A stretch of DNA of 32,019 nt from a virus: IMG/VR virus record IMGVR_UViG_3300033991_000109, positions 1-32,019 of that record. One strand, written 5' to 3'. Positions 1 through 6,355 of this stretch are shown here, piece by piece. The notes under the pieces are model-generated. The model did no database searches and was not told the DNA's origin. It worked only from the letters and a program-made list of their open reading frames with translations. Within the stretch, counting starts at the first letter, position 1; the number at the start of each line of letters is the position of its first letter. A program made the position numbers and the translations under genes.

Positions 1-57
1 GTTGTTGAGCCACATGAAAGTCACTGTCCGGGATTTGAGGGAGGCGGTGAGAAATGA
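1..57 (+). CDS. 3' end of a small Cys/His protein (partial)
   Basis: The reading frame enters from the left edge and stops with TGA at 55-57. Only the last 18 residues are visible. They are identical to the C-terminus of the next gene (54-218), including a terminal Gly-Gly-Gly-Glu-Lys. The stop overlaps the next ATG (54-56) as ATGA. This is probably a paralogue of the next gene. No function can be assigned. Confidence 0.5.
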   Translation, partial: VVEPHESHCPGFEGGGEK

Positions 58-61
58 GCGA
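1..61 (+). repeat. 61-bp direct repeat, copy 1
   Basis: Positions 1-61 are identical to 162-222 (offset 161 bp). The repeat covers the last 18 codons of one mini-gene, the ribosome-binding motif at 39-50, and the start codon of the next gene. The copy may extend left of the window. Confidence 0.95.
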
Positions 62-218
62 ATGTAAACATAATAAAAATGGGGTGTGTCTACTACTAAC
101 GTGGATACATGGAACCAGAAGGGCGTGCAATCATCGACACTTATTCCGTATCGGTGGTGAGGTTGTTGAGCCACATGAAAGTCACTGTCCGGGATTTGAG
201 GGAGGCGGTGAGAAATGA
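54..218 (+). CDS. small Cys/His-rich protein
   Basis: This is a 54-residue protein. Cysteines and histidines are spread along it (C4, H6, C12, C25, H27, H29, then H-Cys near the end), a plausible single metal site. The start ATG overlaps the previous stop and is preceded by GGGAGGCGGTGA at 39-50. The C-terminus is Gly-Gly-Gly-Glu-Lys, encoded by the next gene's ribosome-binding motif. It resembles the short Cys-rich proteins common in archaeal virus accessory regions, and I do not recognise a family. Confidence 0.55.
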   Translation: MSECKHNKNGVCLLLTWIHGTRRACNHRHLFRIGGEVVEPHESHCPGFEGGGEK

Positions 219-222
219 GCGA
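162..222 (+). repeat. 61-bp direct repeat, copy 2
   Basis: This is the second perfect copy of positions 1-61. Identity ends at 222/61, where the two downstream genes diverge after three or four shared codons (Met-Ser-Glu or Met-Ser-Asp). Tandem duplication of a small gene, or recombination at the junction, would both give this pattern. Confidence 0.95.
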
Positions 223-565
223 TGAAAATGATATATTGGTGGTCTGCGACAAATGCGACGGGACTGGTATGGTGCCACTGAGCGACGATAAGAAATTCAT
301 ATGTCAGGATTGCGAATACGGCAATATTATGCTTGAACACGATGAATGTGAGGACTGCGGGGAAGAGAGAAAGAATTTCGTCCCACGGGACAAGCCCTGT
401 CCGGGGTGCGTAGAAAAGAACAAACAAATACAATTGATATCATCCGAACTGGAGCGGGCCAATGATGCGATGCGTACATATTGTGAAACTTGTCATGGTT
501 TATGTAGGGATTGTCCCATCGCCGAATTCCGTGACCGTCCTGGTAGGAAGGGAGGCGGTGAGTGA
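215..565 (+). CDS. multi-zinc-motif protein
   Basis: This 116-residue protein carries at least four CxxC knuckles (CDKC, CQDC, CEDC, CPGC) plus CETC and C-x2-C near the end. It reads like a string of zinc ribbons of the DnaJ central-domain kind (the first is CDKCDGTG). It starts by an ATGA overlap with the upstream stop, with the GGAGGCGGTGA signal at 201-211. It ends in Gly-Gly-Gly-Glu where the motif recurs at 550-561. A role in nucleic-acid or protein binding is likely, but the function is unknown. Confidence 0.65.
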   Translation: MSDENDILVVCDKCDGTGMVPLSDDKKFICQDCEYGNIMLEHDECEDCGEERKNFVPRDKPCPGCVEKNKQIQLISSELERANDAMRTYCETCHGLCRDCPIAEFRDRPGRKGGGE

Positions 566-594
566 TGAAATGAAATGTTTTAAGGTGGTATGAC

Positions 595-849
595 ATGGAT
601 TTAGTTCATACACACACCGTTGTATGGTATGACCGGTACGGCAACGAAATAGGTTGGGACAATGGCGTTATTATGGAAATCTGCATCCGTGTCCAACAAC
701 TCATCCGTGATGGTAGCGTAGCCAAGATTGTTATCGAACGAAATTATAAGACAGTAAAGGAAGAAGAGGAGGAAACCGACCAACTCATCGAAGAATTGGA
801 TAGTGCCTTTAAAAACATGGAGAAAGAAGGAAAGAAGGAGGTAAAGTAA
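595..849 (+). CDS. hypothetical acidic protein
   Basis: This is an 84-residue protein with no cysteine cluster. The N-terminal half is predicted beta-rich (residues 1-50). The C-terminal half is a charged helix with a run of Glu and Lys. The start is supported by AAGGTGG a few bases upstream. The stop TAA shares its last base with the next ATG (849). It is not recognised. Confidence 0.6.
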   Translation: MDLVHTHTVVWYDRYGNEIGWDNGVIMEICIRVQQLIRDGSVAKIVIERNYKTVKEEEEETDQLIEELDSAFKNMEKEGKKEVK

Positions 850-1466
850 TGACGAGGCCGAGCGGTAGGAAGTGCCCCAAATGCGGTGGCCCACTGGAAC
901 GAGGTCTCAACGAATGGCCTCAGTGGTGCAAGCAGTGCGATAAGATGGTATCAGCGGATGAGTCAATTTGGGATGAAGATGCTTATAAGAAAAAAGGAGG
1001 GGAGATGATGCTGAATTATAGAGAAGCGAACGATTTGTTAAAGAAAATAGATGACCTCAAGACCGAGGCGGAATATTGGTTAACTCGTGATGCTGAGGCG
1101 GAACGGAAACTCGAGGACGCCAAAGAAAAAATAAAGGAATTGGAAACTGGGTGCGCGGAACTACATAGAGTATTGACCGGATTATATATGTGGTATGGGG
1201 AACCCCTAACTACGAAGCAGAAAAGGATAGTAGAAGAAACACTGAAACGCTATGACCCGAAGGACCGCTACGGCAAGAAGGGAGGCGGTGAGAAAAAAAC
1301 CCCGGCCCCCGAGCCGGGTTGTCCGTCGTGCGCATATTATGCTATGGATTTGAGAATGGAGCCATGTGTGTCGTGCGACCGGAAACCGGGATGGAGGGGA
1401 AATCACTGGAGGATAAAACTGGAGGCGGTGAAAAATGACAAACAAGAGGGAGGCGGTGAGAAATGA
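849..1466 (+). CDS. composite protein: zinc ribbon, coiled coil, Cys-rich tail
   Basis: The 205-residue frame reads as three modules joined in frame. Residues 1-50 have CPKCGG and CKQC knuckles. Residues about 54-146 are a charged coiled coil with no cysteines until near its end, and finish in Gly-Gly-Gly-Glu. Residues about 148-205 hold CPSC and a C-x2-C pair and finish in Gly-Gly-Gly-Glu-Lys. A strong internal start signal (GGAGG at 996-1000, ATG at 1005 and 1008) lies at the first joint, so a 152-residue product could also be made from 1008. At the second joint the GGGAGGCGGTGA motif (1280-1291) is intact but the expected ATG is missing. I infer a fusion of formerly separate mini-genes. 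Function unknown. Confidence 0.6.
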   Translation: MTRPSGRKCPKCGGPLERGLNEWPQWCKQCDKMVSADESIWDEDAYKKKGGEMMLNYREANDLLKKIDDLKTEAEYWLTRDAEAERKLEDAKEKIKELETGCAELHRVLTGLYMWYGEPLTTKQKRIVEETLKRYDPKDRYGKKGGGEKKTPAPEPGCPSCAYYAMDLRMEPCVSCDRKPGWRGNHWRIKLEAVKNDKQEGGGEK

Positions 1467-1804
1467 AAAAATGCAAGACGTGTGCAAAGAGGAGCAACAA
1501 AGGAACACCGGTATATGATGGGTCATGTATTGATTGCCTCCGCGCCGAGGTCGCCCGCCTGGAGGCCGAGTTGAAGAAGAGGGACCAGGAAATTCGATGC
1601 GTCGCGCATGGATGTGACCCACCATACCCGAACGATGAATGTAGACGTCTTAAATGCGACAGGATTATCGAGCAGGAGTCGGGGCGGGCAAAGCCGGATG
1701 GCAACGTCACCCCATCAGATGTCAGTGGCGGGGTGAATACTGACACGTCCGGCCCCGAAACCCCGGCCCATAATAAGAAGACGGGTGACGGGAAAGATAG
1801 ATAA
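1463..1804 (+). CDS. zinc-motif and coiled-coil protein
   Basis: The protein has 113 residues. CKTC near residue 4 and CIDC near residue 22 form an N-terminal zinc site. A short heptad-like Glu/Leu/Lys helix follows (about residues 28-42), then more Cys/His, then a low-complexity Pro/Gly/Thr/Lys tail. It starts by ATGA overlap, preceded by GGGAGGCGGTGA (1448-1459). The function is unknown. Confidence 0.6.
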   Translation: MKKCKTCAKRSNKGTPVYDGSCIDCLRAEVARLEAELKKRDQEIRCVAHGCDPPYPNDECRRLKCDRIIEQESGRAKPDGNVTPSDVSGGVNTDTSGPETPAHNKKTGDGKDR

Positions 1805-1826
1805 AAAGAAATGTGGGAGGAATAAT

Positions 1827-2276
1827 ATGAGTGAGGATATATTAATCATGCGTATTCAAAAAACGGCCCACACAGAGGTTAAAGAGGAATGGAACATATG
1901 GAACATATTGAACCATATGGATGCACCCCTTATGTGCATATGGTGTGACAAAAGGTTCACACTCCGGGAATCAATTGAAAAACGAGATTACATGCACCTA
2001 TTTTACTGCTCAAAGGAATGTGAGGAGGCGCAAAACTCATTGTATGGGCGGGTCAAGACCTGGCTTATAGATCACATCCGGTGTCCGTTATACCGGTTAT
2101 ACTATGCAACAATCTTCCAATTTCAGCACAGAGAAAAGCGAAGGGTGTGTCCTAGTTGCGGTAGGAAAATGACTATGGAAACCGATTTCCTGCAAATGTG
2201 CCTGAACGAGCATTGTCCAGATAATGGGTTTGCAGCTTGCTTCGATAGTGAGGCTGGCAAATGGAAGGAGTTATAA
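1827..2276 (+). CDS. double zinc-site protein
   Basis: I chose the ATG at 1827 because GGAGG (1816-1820) sits seven bases upstream. The frame is open back to 1785 but has no such signal there. The 149-residue product has two four-cysteine sites: C37, C40, C61, C65 (the spacing of a treble-clef or FYVE-like finger) and C108, C111, C125, C130 (a zinc ribbon starting CPSCGRKM). A helical, hydrophobic stretch lies between them. A binding role is likely, but nothing more specific can be said. Confidence 0.65.
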   Translation: MSEDILIMRIQKTAHTEVKEEWNIWNILNHMDAPLMCIWCDKRFTLRESIEKRDYMHLFYCSKECEEAQNSLYGRVKTWLIDHIRCPLYRLYYATIFQFQHREKRRVCPSCGRKMTMETDFLQMCLNEHCPDNGFAACFDSEAGKWKEL

Positions 2277-2333
2277 ATTTCAGGAAGGATAGATAAACGG
2301 AAAACACCCCACAAAAGAGGCTGGTGAGTAGAA

Positions 2334-2453
2334 ATGGATAGAATAGTTGAAGTATCGCAGATAACACAATTCCGAGAGTATGACGGATGGGTCCAAGTAC
2401 TATGTATGGTTATTGATGATGTGATATACACTGACGAAATTAAGATATCTTAA
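2334..2453 (+). CDS. 39-residue hypothetical protein
   Basis: This short frame starts at an ATG six bases after GGTGAG and ends at TAA. It has a mixed hydrophobic and acidic composition, probably a small beta-strand protein. It lies between a zinc protein and the tRNA-like element. No family is recognised. Confidence 0.4.
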   Translation: MDRIVEVSQITQFREYDGWVQVLCMVIDDVIYTDEIKIS

Positions 2454-2471
2454 AGAAACGATAAGTTAACC

Positions 2472-2572
2472 GGCGAAGATTGGCTATCGCGAACACATCC
2501 AGGTAGCATCATTCCTCTGCCTGGTATTTCATCACCCTTGTGTTTGCTTGAGGTTCGATTCCTCTTTTCGCC
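2472..2572 (+). ncRNA. tRNA-like element (possible degenerate or intron-bearing tRNA)
   Basis: The 3' end looks like a tRNA. It has a T-arm with a TTCGATT loop (about 2549-2565) and a 7-bp acceptor-like pairing of 2472-2478 with 2566-2572 (one G-U). The middle does not fold as a normal cloverleaf. A 9-bp stem (2489-2497 with 2539-2547) encloses an 8-bp hairpin (2499-2506 with 2517-2524). If the 9-bp stem contains the anticodon stem, some 40 nt of loop would have to include an intron. No clear D-arm fits with this acceptor. Alternatives are a decayed tRNA or an unrelated structured RNA. Confidence 0.3.
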
Positions 2573-2587
2573 ATGGGAGGTGGAAAC

Positions 2588-2980
2588 GTGGTAAAGTTTG
2601 AGGAAGTAAAACCAGAGGAAATCAAGAAAGTAGAAGGCAAAGCACGTGGCAGATTCTCCACACCGATTATCCAGGAGTTTATAGAATCTGGCATGTATAT
2701 GGCGAAAATCGACAGGAAGAACGACCCCGCACTGGGGAAAAGACCCCTAATGAGCATCTATACTGGGCTTGGACAGACTTGCAGGAAACACATGTTACCC
2801 GTGAAAGTACAACAGGTGGATGGAGAAATCTATCTTAAGAGAATCGATATCACACCTGACGGAAAGCCAATCGCGGGTTGGAAGGAAAAGGCAGGATACA
2901 AGCCCAGAAAGAGTGCAGAAATAGAGCCAGATAAAGAAGAGGCAGTGGATATCGATGACGCCATATTTGAAAAAGAGTAA
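2588..2980 (+). CDS. hypothetical protein
   Basis: I chose GTG at 2588 because GGAGGTG lies six to twelve bases upstream. An ATG at 2573 would sit before that signal and directly at the tRNA-like 3' end. The product has about 130 residues, is basic in the middle and acidic at the C-terminus, and has no cysteine cluster. Residues 25-90 look like a compact alpha/beta fold. The end overlaps the next start by 26 bases in another frame. It is not recognised. Confidence 0.6.
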   Translation: MVKFEEVKPEEIKKVEGKARGRFSTPIIQEFIESGMYMAKIDRKNDPALGKRPLMSIYTGLGQTCRKHMLPVKVQQVDGEIYLKRIDITPDGKPIAGWKEKAGYKPRKSAEIEPDKEEAVDIDDAIFEKE

Positions 2981-3506
2981 GCGAGTCTTGATATGTGTGT
3001 CTGAACTTTATAATGCCAGAGAGCTTTTTGGCACTATCAAGGTACTCAAAGAAAACGGCATTGCTATAGATGTCGTTTCTGGACAGATATACATACAAGA
3101 TGAAAACAGTCCAAAACAATTGAGGCTGAAGATGACTTATGAAACTCTCGATACGCAGGATATCACAAACCGCTATGATGGTGTAATATGCGTATCAGGA
3201 GCGTTGAAACCCACAATGGCACAGTGGAAGAATAAAGTTATTCAGGATATCGTGCAACAGATGAATGCAGCAGGAAAGGTCTGCGCGGGAATTTGTTGTG
3301 CTGCACCCTCTGTGGGTCCTGCTATGAAAGGAAAAAGAGTTGCTACATACGATACCATTCGGGCGAAAGACTGGTGCGAAATTAATGGTGCTATTTTGAC
3401 AGGAAAGACCATGGAGATAGATGGAAATGTAATTACTGCTGCCAATGAGCAAAAGACAGAGGATTGGGCGGAGGCAATTGTGCAGTTCTTAATAAAGGGG
3501 GAGTAA
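2955..3506 (+). CDS. DJ-1/PfpI-family protein
   Basis: This 183-residue protein has the alpha/beta fold of the class I glutamine amidotransferase-like DJ-1/PfpI family. The N-terminal strand reads KRVLICVSELYNARE. Residues about 73-85 match the YDGVICVSG strand, and GICCAAPSVG (about 112-121) is the nucleophile-elbow region with a candidate catalytic cysteine. The C-terminus ITAANEQKTEDWAEAIV matches the family's closing helix. Known members are deglycases, chaperones or proteases, and the activity here is unknown. The ATG at 2955 overlaps the upstream gene, and a TTG at 2967 is an alternative. Confidence 0.8.
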   Translation: MTPYLKKSKRVLICVSELYNARELFGTIKVLKENGIAIDVVSGQIYIQDENSPKQLRLKMTYETLDTQDITNRYDGVICVSGALKPTMAQWKNKVIQDIVQQMNAAGKVCAGICCAAPSVGPAMKGKRVATYDTIRAKDWCEINGAILTGKTMEIDGNVITAANEQKTEDWAEAIVQFLIKGE

Positions 3507-3508
3507 CT

Positions 3509-3727
3509 ATGGTCTTCCAGAAGACAAACATAATTATTGAGATAGCAAAGTCCTCACGAAGTACTTGTCATTTGTGTGGAGACCAAATACATAAGGGAAG
3601 ACCAAGAATGGGTGTAGGTGATTATACTGGTTCATATGAGTTCTTCTGTGAGGAGTGTGCGAAGGAAATACTTAAGGAGAGATTGAAGCAACTGAAAGAA
3701 ATGATAAAGAATGCTGGTGTTAGGTGA
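3509..3727 (+). CDS. PARP-type-like zinc finger protein
   Basis: The start at 3509 follows GGGGGAG. The frame is open further upstream but lies inside the DJ-1 gene. The 72-residue protein has C20, C23, C47 and C50. The surrounding pattern AKSSRSTCHLCGDQIHKG then R-x-R-M-G resembles the N-terminal half of PARP-type zinc fingers, which bind DNA breaks, with the usual His replaced by Cys. A basic helix follows. DNA binding is an inference from this resemblance. Confidence 0.6.
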   Translation: MVFQKTNIIIEIAKSSRSTCHLCGDQIHKGRPRMGVGDYTGSYEFFCEECAKEILKERLKQLKEMIKNAGVR

Positions 3728-3984
3728 TGACATTGGAGATAGACCTTGAGTTTATTTTCAGATGGAGAGAAAGAATGAACATGAATTTTGATAACAACGA
3801 TGAAGACAGGGCTGCTGCCATTGATATGAGCTACGAAGTGATGGAAACATATATAGAAGCCATACTGGAAAGAGAAAGGTGTAAAACACCAGAAGGCTTA
3901 TCGACCGATGCAAAACAAAGATATGATGCGGCACAAATAATAATGAAAGATTTCCTTGAGATAAAGAATTTGCTGGAGGACTAA
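3727..3984 (+). CDS. hypothetical helical protein
   Basis: This is a protein of about 85 residues, largely alpha-helical and acidic. AGGTGAT (3722-3728) overlaps the ATG at 3727, so the TTG at 3733 or GTG at 3724 could be the true start. The upstream stop overlaps as TGATG. No motif is recognised. Confidence 0.55.
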   Translation: MTLEIDLEFIFRWRERMNMNFDNNDEDRAAAIDMSYEVMETYIEAILERERCKTPEGLSTDAKQRYDAAQIIMKDFLEIKNLLED

Positions 3985-3986
3985 TT

Positions 3987-4145
3987 ATGGGACAACAAAC
4001 AATAACCCTAACCCTCGACCGTGAGACCAAGAGAATGGTAAGATACAACAACAATGAGACCGAAGGGAATGCCACCTATTACTTCCCGAAAGTGTGGTTT
4101 AAGGATGGAGTTCCTGAAGTCGTAACTCTCACACTAGAGTGGTAA
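3987..4145 (+). CDS. 52-residue beta-rich protein
   Basis: This short gene has a clear GGAGGA six bases before the ATG. The product alternates hydrophobic and polar residues (starting ITLTLDRETKRMVRY and ending VVTLTLEW), typical of a small single-domain beta protein. It is not recognised. Confidence 0.6.
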   Translation: MGQQTITLTLDRETKRMVRYNNNETEGNATYYFPKVWFKDGVPEVVTLTLEW

Positions 4146-4181
4146 ACAGAATTTTAGATATTAATAAAGAGAGGGCTTAGT

Positions 4182-4358
4182 ATGGACAGATGTGAGAAAT
4201 GTGGGAGTGATATCCCTGGATTCCCTAAGACATACTTGAAGCTGCGCTATGTGAAGATTTTAGACCAAGCAGGAAGAGAAATCAAATGTCAGTGGCTCTG
4301 TATCAGATGTCGTGGAATCCTGAGAAAACAAGGATTAACTATCCGAATGGTGATATGA
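4182..4358 (+). CDS. zinc-ribbon mini-protein
   Basis: The 58-residue product has CEKCGSD at its start and CQWLCIRC about 30 residues later, making a four-cysteine site. It overlaps the next gene by ATGA at 4355-4358, indicating translational coupling. Its function is unknown. Confidence 0.6.
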   Translation: MDRCEKCGSDIPGFPKTYLKLRYVKILDQAGREIKCQWLCIRCRGILRKQGLTIRMVI

Positions 4359-4660
4359 TGGTTATCACTAAAGAAGAGTTCGAGGAAAGAAGAATCAACC
4401 CTAACATACAAAGAATAGGCAAGAATCAAGCGAAATTATTGGATATTCTACGGAAGGACCTTAGTAAAGCATGGTCACAAGCAGAACTACAAAAGAAACT
4501 GCATATTGAGTATATGTCTGCAGTTAATTACGCTTTGCATGCACTTCAGAAAAAAGGTCTAATCGAAAGTAAAATAGTCGAGGGAACTATCTACTGGAGG
4601 GCGATAGATGAAAACGTTCCTGGGGTCGTACTCGAAGATTCAAGAGATAGTAAAACATAA
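4355..4660 (+). CDS. winged-helix DNA-binding protein
   Basis: The ATG at 4355 is preferred because it overlaps the upstream TGA. The open frame continues to 4286 but lies inside the previous gene. The 101-residue protein carries a winged helix at about residues 24-85: helix (QAKLLDILRK), helix (SQAELQKKL), recognition helix (AVNYALHALQKKGLIES) and a wing ending in IYWRAI. It is the first of a run of wHTH proteins to 6759. It may be a transcription regulator. Confidence 0.7.
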   Translation: MMVITKEEFEERRINPNIQRIGKNQAKLLDILRKDLSKAWSQAELQKKLHIEYMSAVNYALHALQKKGLIESKIVEGTIYWRAIDENVPGVVLEDSRDSKT

Positions 4661-4862
4661 ACCCATGATAGCTAAGACTGAACTGGCGAGAGAGGTCGAG
4701 AGGAAGTGTAAGATATCTCGGTCGGAAGCTCTACAGTGGATTGATAAGGCTTTAGAGTATGGTCTTATACAGGAGATAAAACAGAGGAAAAGTGGAAAGC
4801 AGGGAAGACCACCAAGGAAATATATATGTCGACCAAAAGGGAGACGTGCTGAGGATGGATAA
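4608..4862 (+). CDS. winged-helix protein with AT-hook-like tail
   Basis: The 84-residue product starts after GGAGGG and overlaps its predecessor by 53 bases. Residues about 17-60 form a helix-turn-helix (KTELAREVERK then SEALQWIDKALEYGLI). The tail GKQGRPPRK resembles an AT-hook core (Gly-Arg-Pro flanked by basic residues), which binds the minor groove. It is probably a DNA-binding regulator. Confidence 0.65.
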   Translation: MKTFLGSYSKIQEIVKHKPMIAKTELAREVERKCKISRSEALQWIDKALEYGLIQEIKQRKSGKQGRPPRKYICRPKGRRAEDG

Positions 4863-5013
4863 AGCTGACATGTACAAAGGGTGGTTCGGACTGATTTTGC
4901 TGATGGTGATGATAGTTGTATTTCTGCCCACTGGGATAGCTAGTATGTGTTGTTTGTTTGTTATCATGGTGATATTCTTTGTAACAATACTCATATCATT
5001 TGGAGTTGCATAA
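4855..5013 (+). CDS. small two-helix membrane protein
   Basis: From the ATG at 4855 the product has 52 residues, with two hydrophobic segments (about residues 9-24 and 27-50) that would span the membrane as a hairpin. It overlaps the upstream gene by eight bases, and the start signal is weak. The function is unknown. Confidence 0.5.
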   Translation: MDKADMYKGWFGLILLMVMIVVFLPTGIASMCCLFVIMVIFFVTILISFGVA

Positions 5014-5015
5014 TA

Positions 5016-5276
5016 ATGACGGAAAAATTATATGCAAAGGTAGTTGTCCAGTCTATGCGCATGCTGGAAACAAACCAACTCGTTGCCGAGGGATATGTCG
5101 AAATTAATAAGCGCAAAATTCCCTGGGATGCTGTCATTAATCAGAAAATGGTGAGGTTTAACAGTGAACAAATGGAATTCCCTAAGATGGAGAAGGAGTT
5201 AAGGGAAATTGTCCTGTCCACAATCGGACAGGTGAACATTCCAGCGGTCAAAACGTTCACAGTGCAAAAAGGGTGA
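5016..5276 (+). CDS. hypothetical protein
   Basis: The ATG at 5016 follows the upstream stop directly, and the frame is open to 4947 inside the membrane-protein gene. The 86-residue product is alpha/beta with no cysteine cluster. It is the last gene of a unit, since a hairpin (5272-5292) and a new TATA box follow. It is not recognised. Confidence 0.6.
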   Translation: MTEKLYAKVVVQSMRMLETNQLVAEGYVEINKRKIPWDAVINQKMVRFNSEQMEFPKMEKELREIVLSTIGQVNIPAVKTFTVQKG

Positions 5277-5292
5277 CCGAATCTTGGTCACC
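5272..5292 (+). terminator. hairpin at end of transcription unit
   Basis: A 7-bp perfect stem (5272-5278 with 5286-5292) and 7-nt loop overlap the stop codon of the preceding gene. The bases after it are AT-rich rather than a clean T run. It could act as a terminator or as an operator for the promoter just downstream. Confidence 0.4.
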
Positions 5293-5296
5293 ACTA

Positions 5297-5304
5297 TTTA
5301 AATA
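5297..5304 (+). promoter_or_regulatory. archaeal TATA box for 5333 unit
   Basis: TTTAAATA lies about 33 bases before the ATG at 5333, in a strongly AT-rich stretch. Initiation about 25 bases downstream would leave a very short leader. The GGTGAT before the ATG would sit at the transcript's 5' edge. Confidence 0.45.
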
Positions 5305-5332
5305 CTCATAAATTAATATAAAAGGTGATACA

Positions 5333-5572
5333 ATGCGTAGGAGGTACTCAGAGGAGGAGATGCAAGAAGCGGAAAATAGAGCTAAGCGGAGAAATCAAAA
5401 GAGAAGGGAACAATGTTTTGCATGCAGGTTTCACGAACCTTTAAGTGAACCTGTTGAAAAGAGAAAGTGTACGAATAAAAAGGCGAAAGGAATTGTCTCA
5501 AAGGGTGATTCTTGTCCATTCTTCGAGAGAAGATGGCCAGAGAACTTAACGCCTGTAGAACTGGAGGAATGA
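5333..5572 (+). CDS. basic Cys-containing protein
   Basis: The 79-residue product has a highly basic, helical N-terminus (residues 1-26). It then has CFACRFHEP, a Cys near residue 46 and CPFF near residue 61, a plausible zinc or Fe-S site. AGGTGAT precedes the ATG. The stop overlaps the histone start as ATGA, so the two are probably co-translated. It may bind nucleic acid. Confidence 0.6.
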   Translation: MRRRYSEEEMQEAENRAKRRNQKRREQCFACRFHEPLSEPVEKRKCTNKKAKGIVSKGDSCPFFERRWPENLTPVELEE

Positions 5573-5790
5573 GTGTGGGAGAATTAAAATTTCAGACTAT
5601 TAAAAATGCCATGACGCATTACACAGGGATGAAAATCTCGGATAAGTCAGTGAGGGTCTTCACGGAGATAGTTGAAAGCTTCGTGAAAGAGATGGCTGAA
5701 CAATCTGCGAAGTTTGCGGGACATGCAAAAAGACAGACTATCCGAGAGGAGGATGTTCTTCTTGCGAGAGAAGTCGTAAAACGTCCATGA
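5569..5790 (+). CDS. archaeal-type histone-fold protein
   Basis: The ATG at 5569 is chosen for its GGAGG signal and ATGA overlap. This gives 73 residues, close to the 65-70 of archaeal histones. Helix 1 is about residues 5-15, loop 1 KIS 22-24, the long helix 2 about 25-52, loop 2 with R55-x-T57 53-58, and helix 3 with D62 59-70. The loop 2 arginine-threonine and helix 3 aspartate match the conserved R-T/D features of the HMf family. Such proteins form dimers that wrap DNA. In a virus genome it may compact viral DNA or alter host chromatin. It sits among winged-helix regulators. Confidence 0.85.
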   Translation: MSVGELKFQTIKNAMTHYTGMKISDKSVRVFTEIVESFVKEMAEQSAKFAGHAKRQTIREEDVLLAREVVKRP

Positions 5791-5804
5791 GTGGAGGGAG
5801 TTGA

Positions 5805-6089
5805 ATGCCCATTGACATGAGTAAATTTAGCGAGGGTGCAGCTCCCAAGAGAAAGAAGCTGCAGATTAACATTATGAAGATATTGCAGAAAAACCCTGAT
5901 AAAGCAGTTTCATCTGTGGATTTCGAGAGAATATTAAATGCAAGGAGACAGGCAATCAATCAGGCTTTGAGGTCGTTAGAAAACAAAGGAATGGTGGAAA
6001 GGGCATATATTAAAGATGGAGCGCGAAATGTGACTTTCGTGACTATAAGGGTTGAATATATTAAGATTGATATCTCAATGATGCTTTAG
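5805..6089 (+). CDS. winged-helix DNA-binding protein
   Basis: The start follows GGAGGGAG. The 94-residue protein has a basic N-terminus and a winged helix at about residues 20-80: MKILQKNPDKAVSSVDFERI, then a recognition helix (RRQAINQALRSLENKGMVER) and a wing. It is directly downstream of the histone and probably co-transcribed. It is likely a regulator, and its target is unknown. Confidence 0.7.
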   Translation: MPIDMSKFSEGAAPKRKKLQINIMKILQKNPDKAVSSVDFERILNARRQAINQALRSLENKGMVERAYIKDGARNVTFVTIRVEYIKIDISMML

Positions 6090-6097
6090 GTGATGTG

Positions 6098-6355
6098 ATG
6101 AGTCTTGAAAGAGCTTTGCAGATAGTAAAAACACTTGAAGAACACAAAGCCCTAGGGGGTTTTAGTGTTGACGAGATTGCTCAAGAGCTGGGTCAGTTTC
6201 CCAGTGATGTTGAACAAGAGTTCAAAAGCCTCCAAAAAGTTGGGGCTATTAAATGTTACATGTTTGAGGGTAAACTATATGCTGTCTATGAAAAGGCACT
6301 CACTACATCGGAGTATCCTGAAGAGACAAAAAAGACAGACATAATGTTTATATGA
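6098..6355 (+). CDS. winged-helix-like protein
   Basis: AGGTGAT ends four bases before the ATG at 6098, and the adjacent GTG at 6095 is an alternative. The 85-residue product has a helix-turn-helix at about residues 20-65 (FSVDEIAQELG then DVEQEFKSLQKVGAIKCY) and a short wing. It is part of the same DNA-binding cluster as the histone. Confidence 0.6.
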   Translation: MSLERALQIVKTLEEHKALGGFSVDEIAQELGQFPSDVEQEFKSLQKVGAIKCYMFEGKLYAVYEKALTTSEYPEETKKTDIMFI

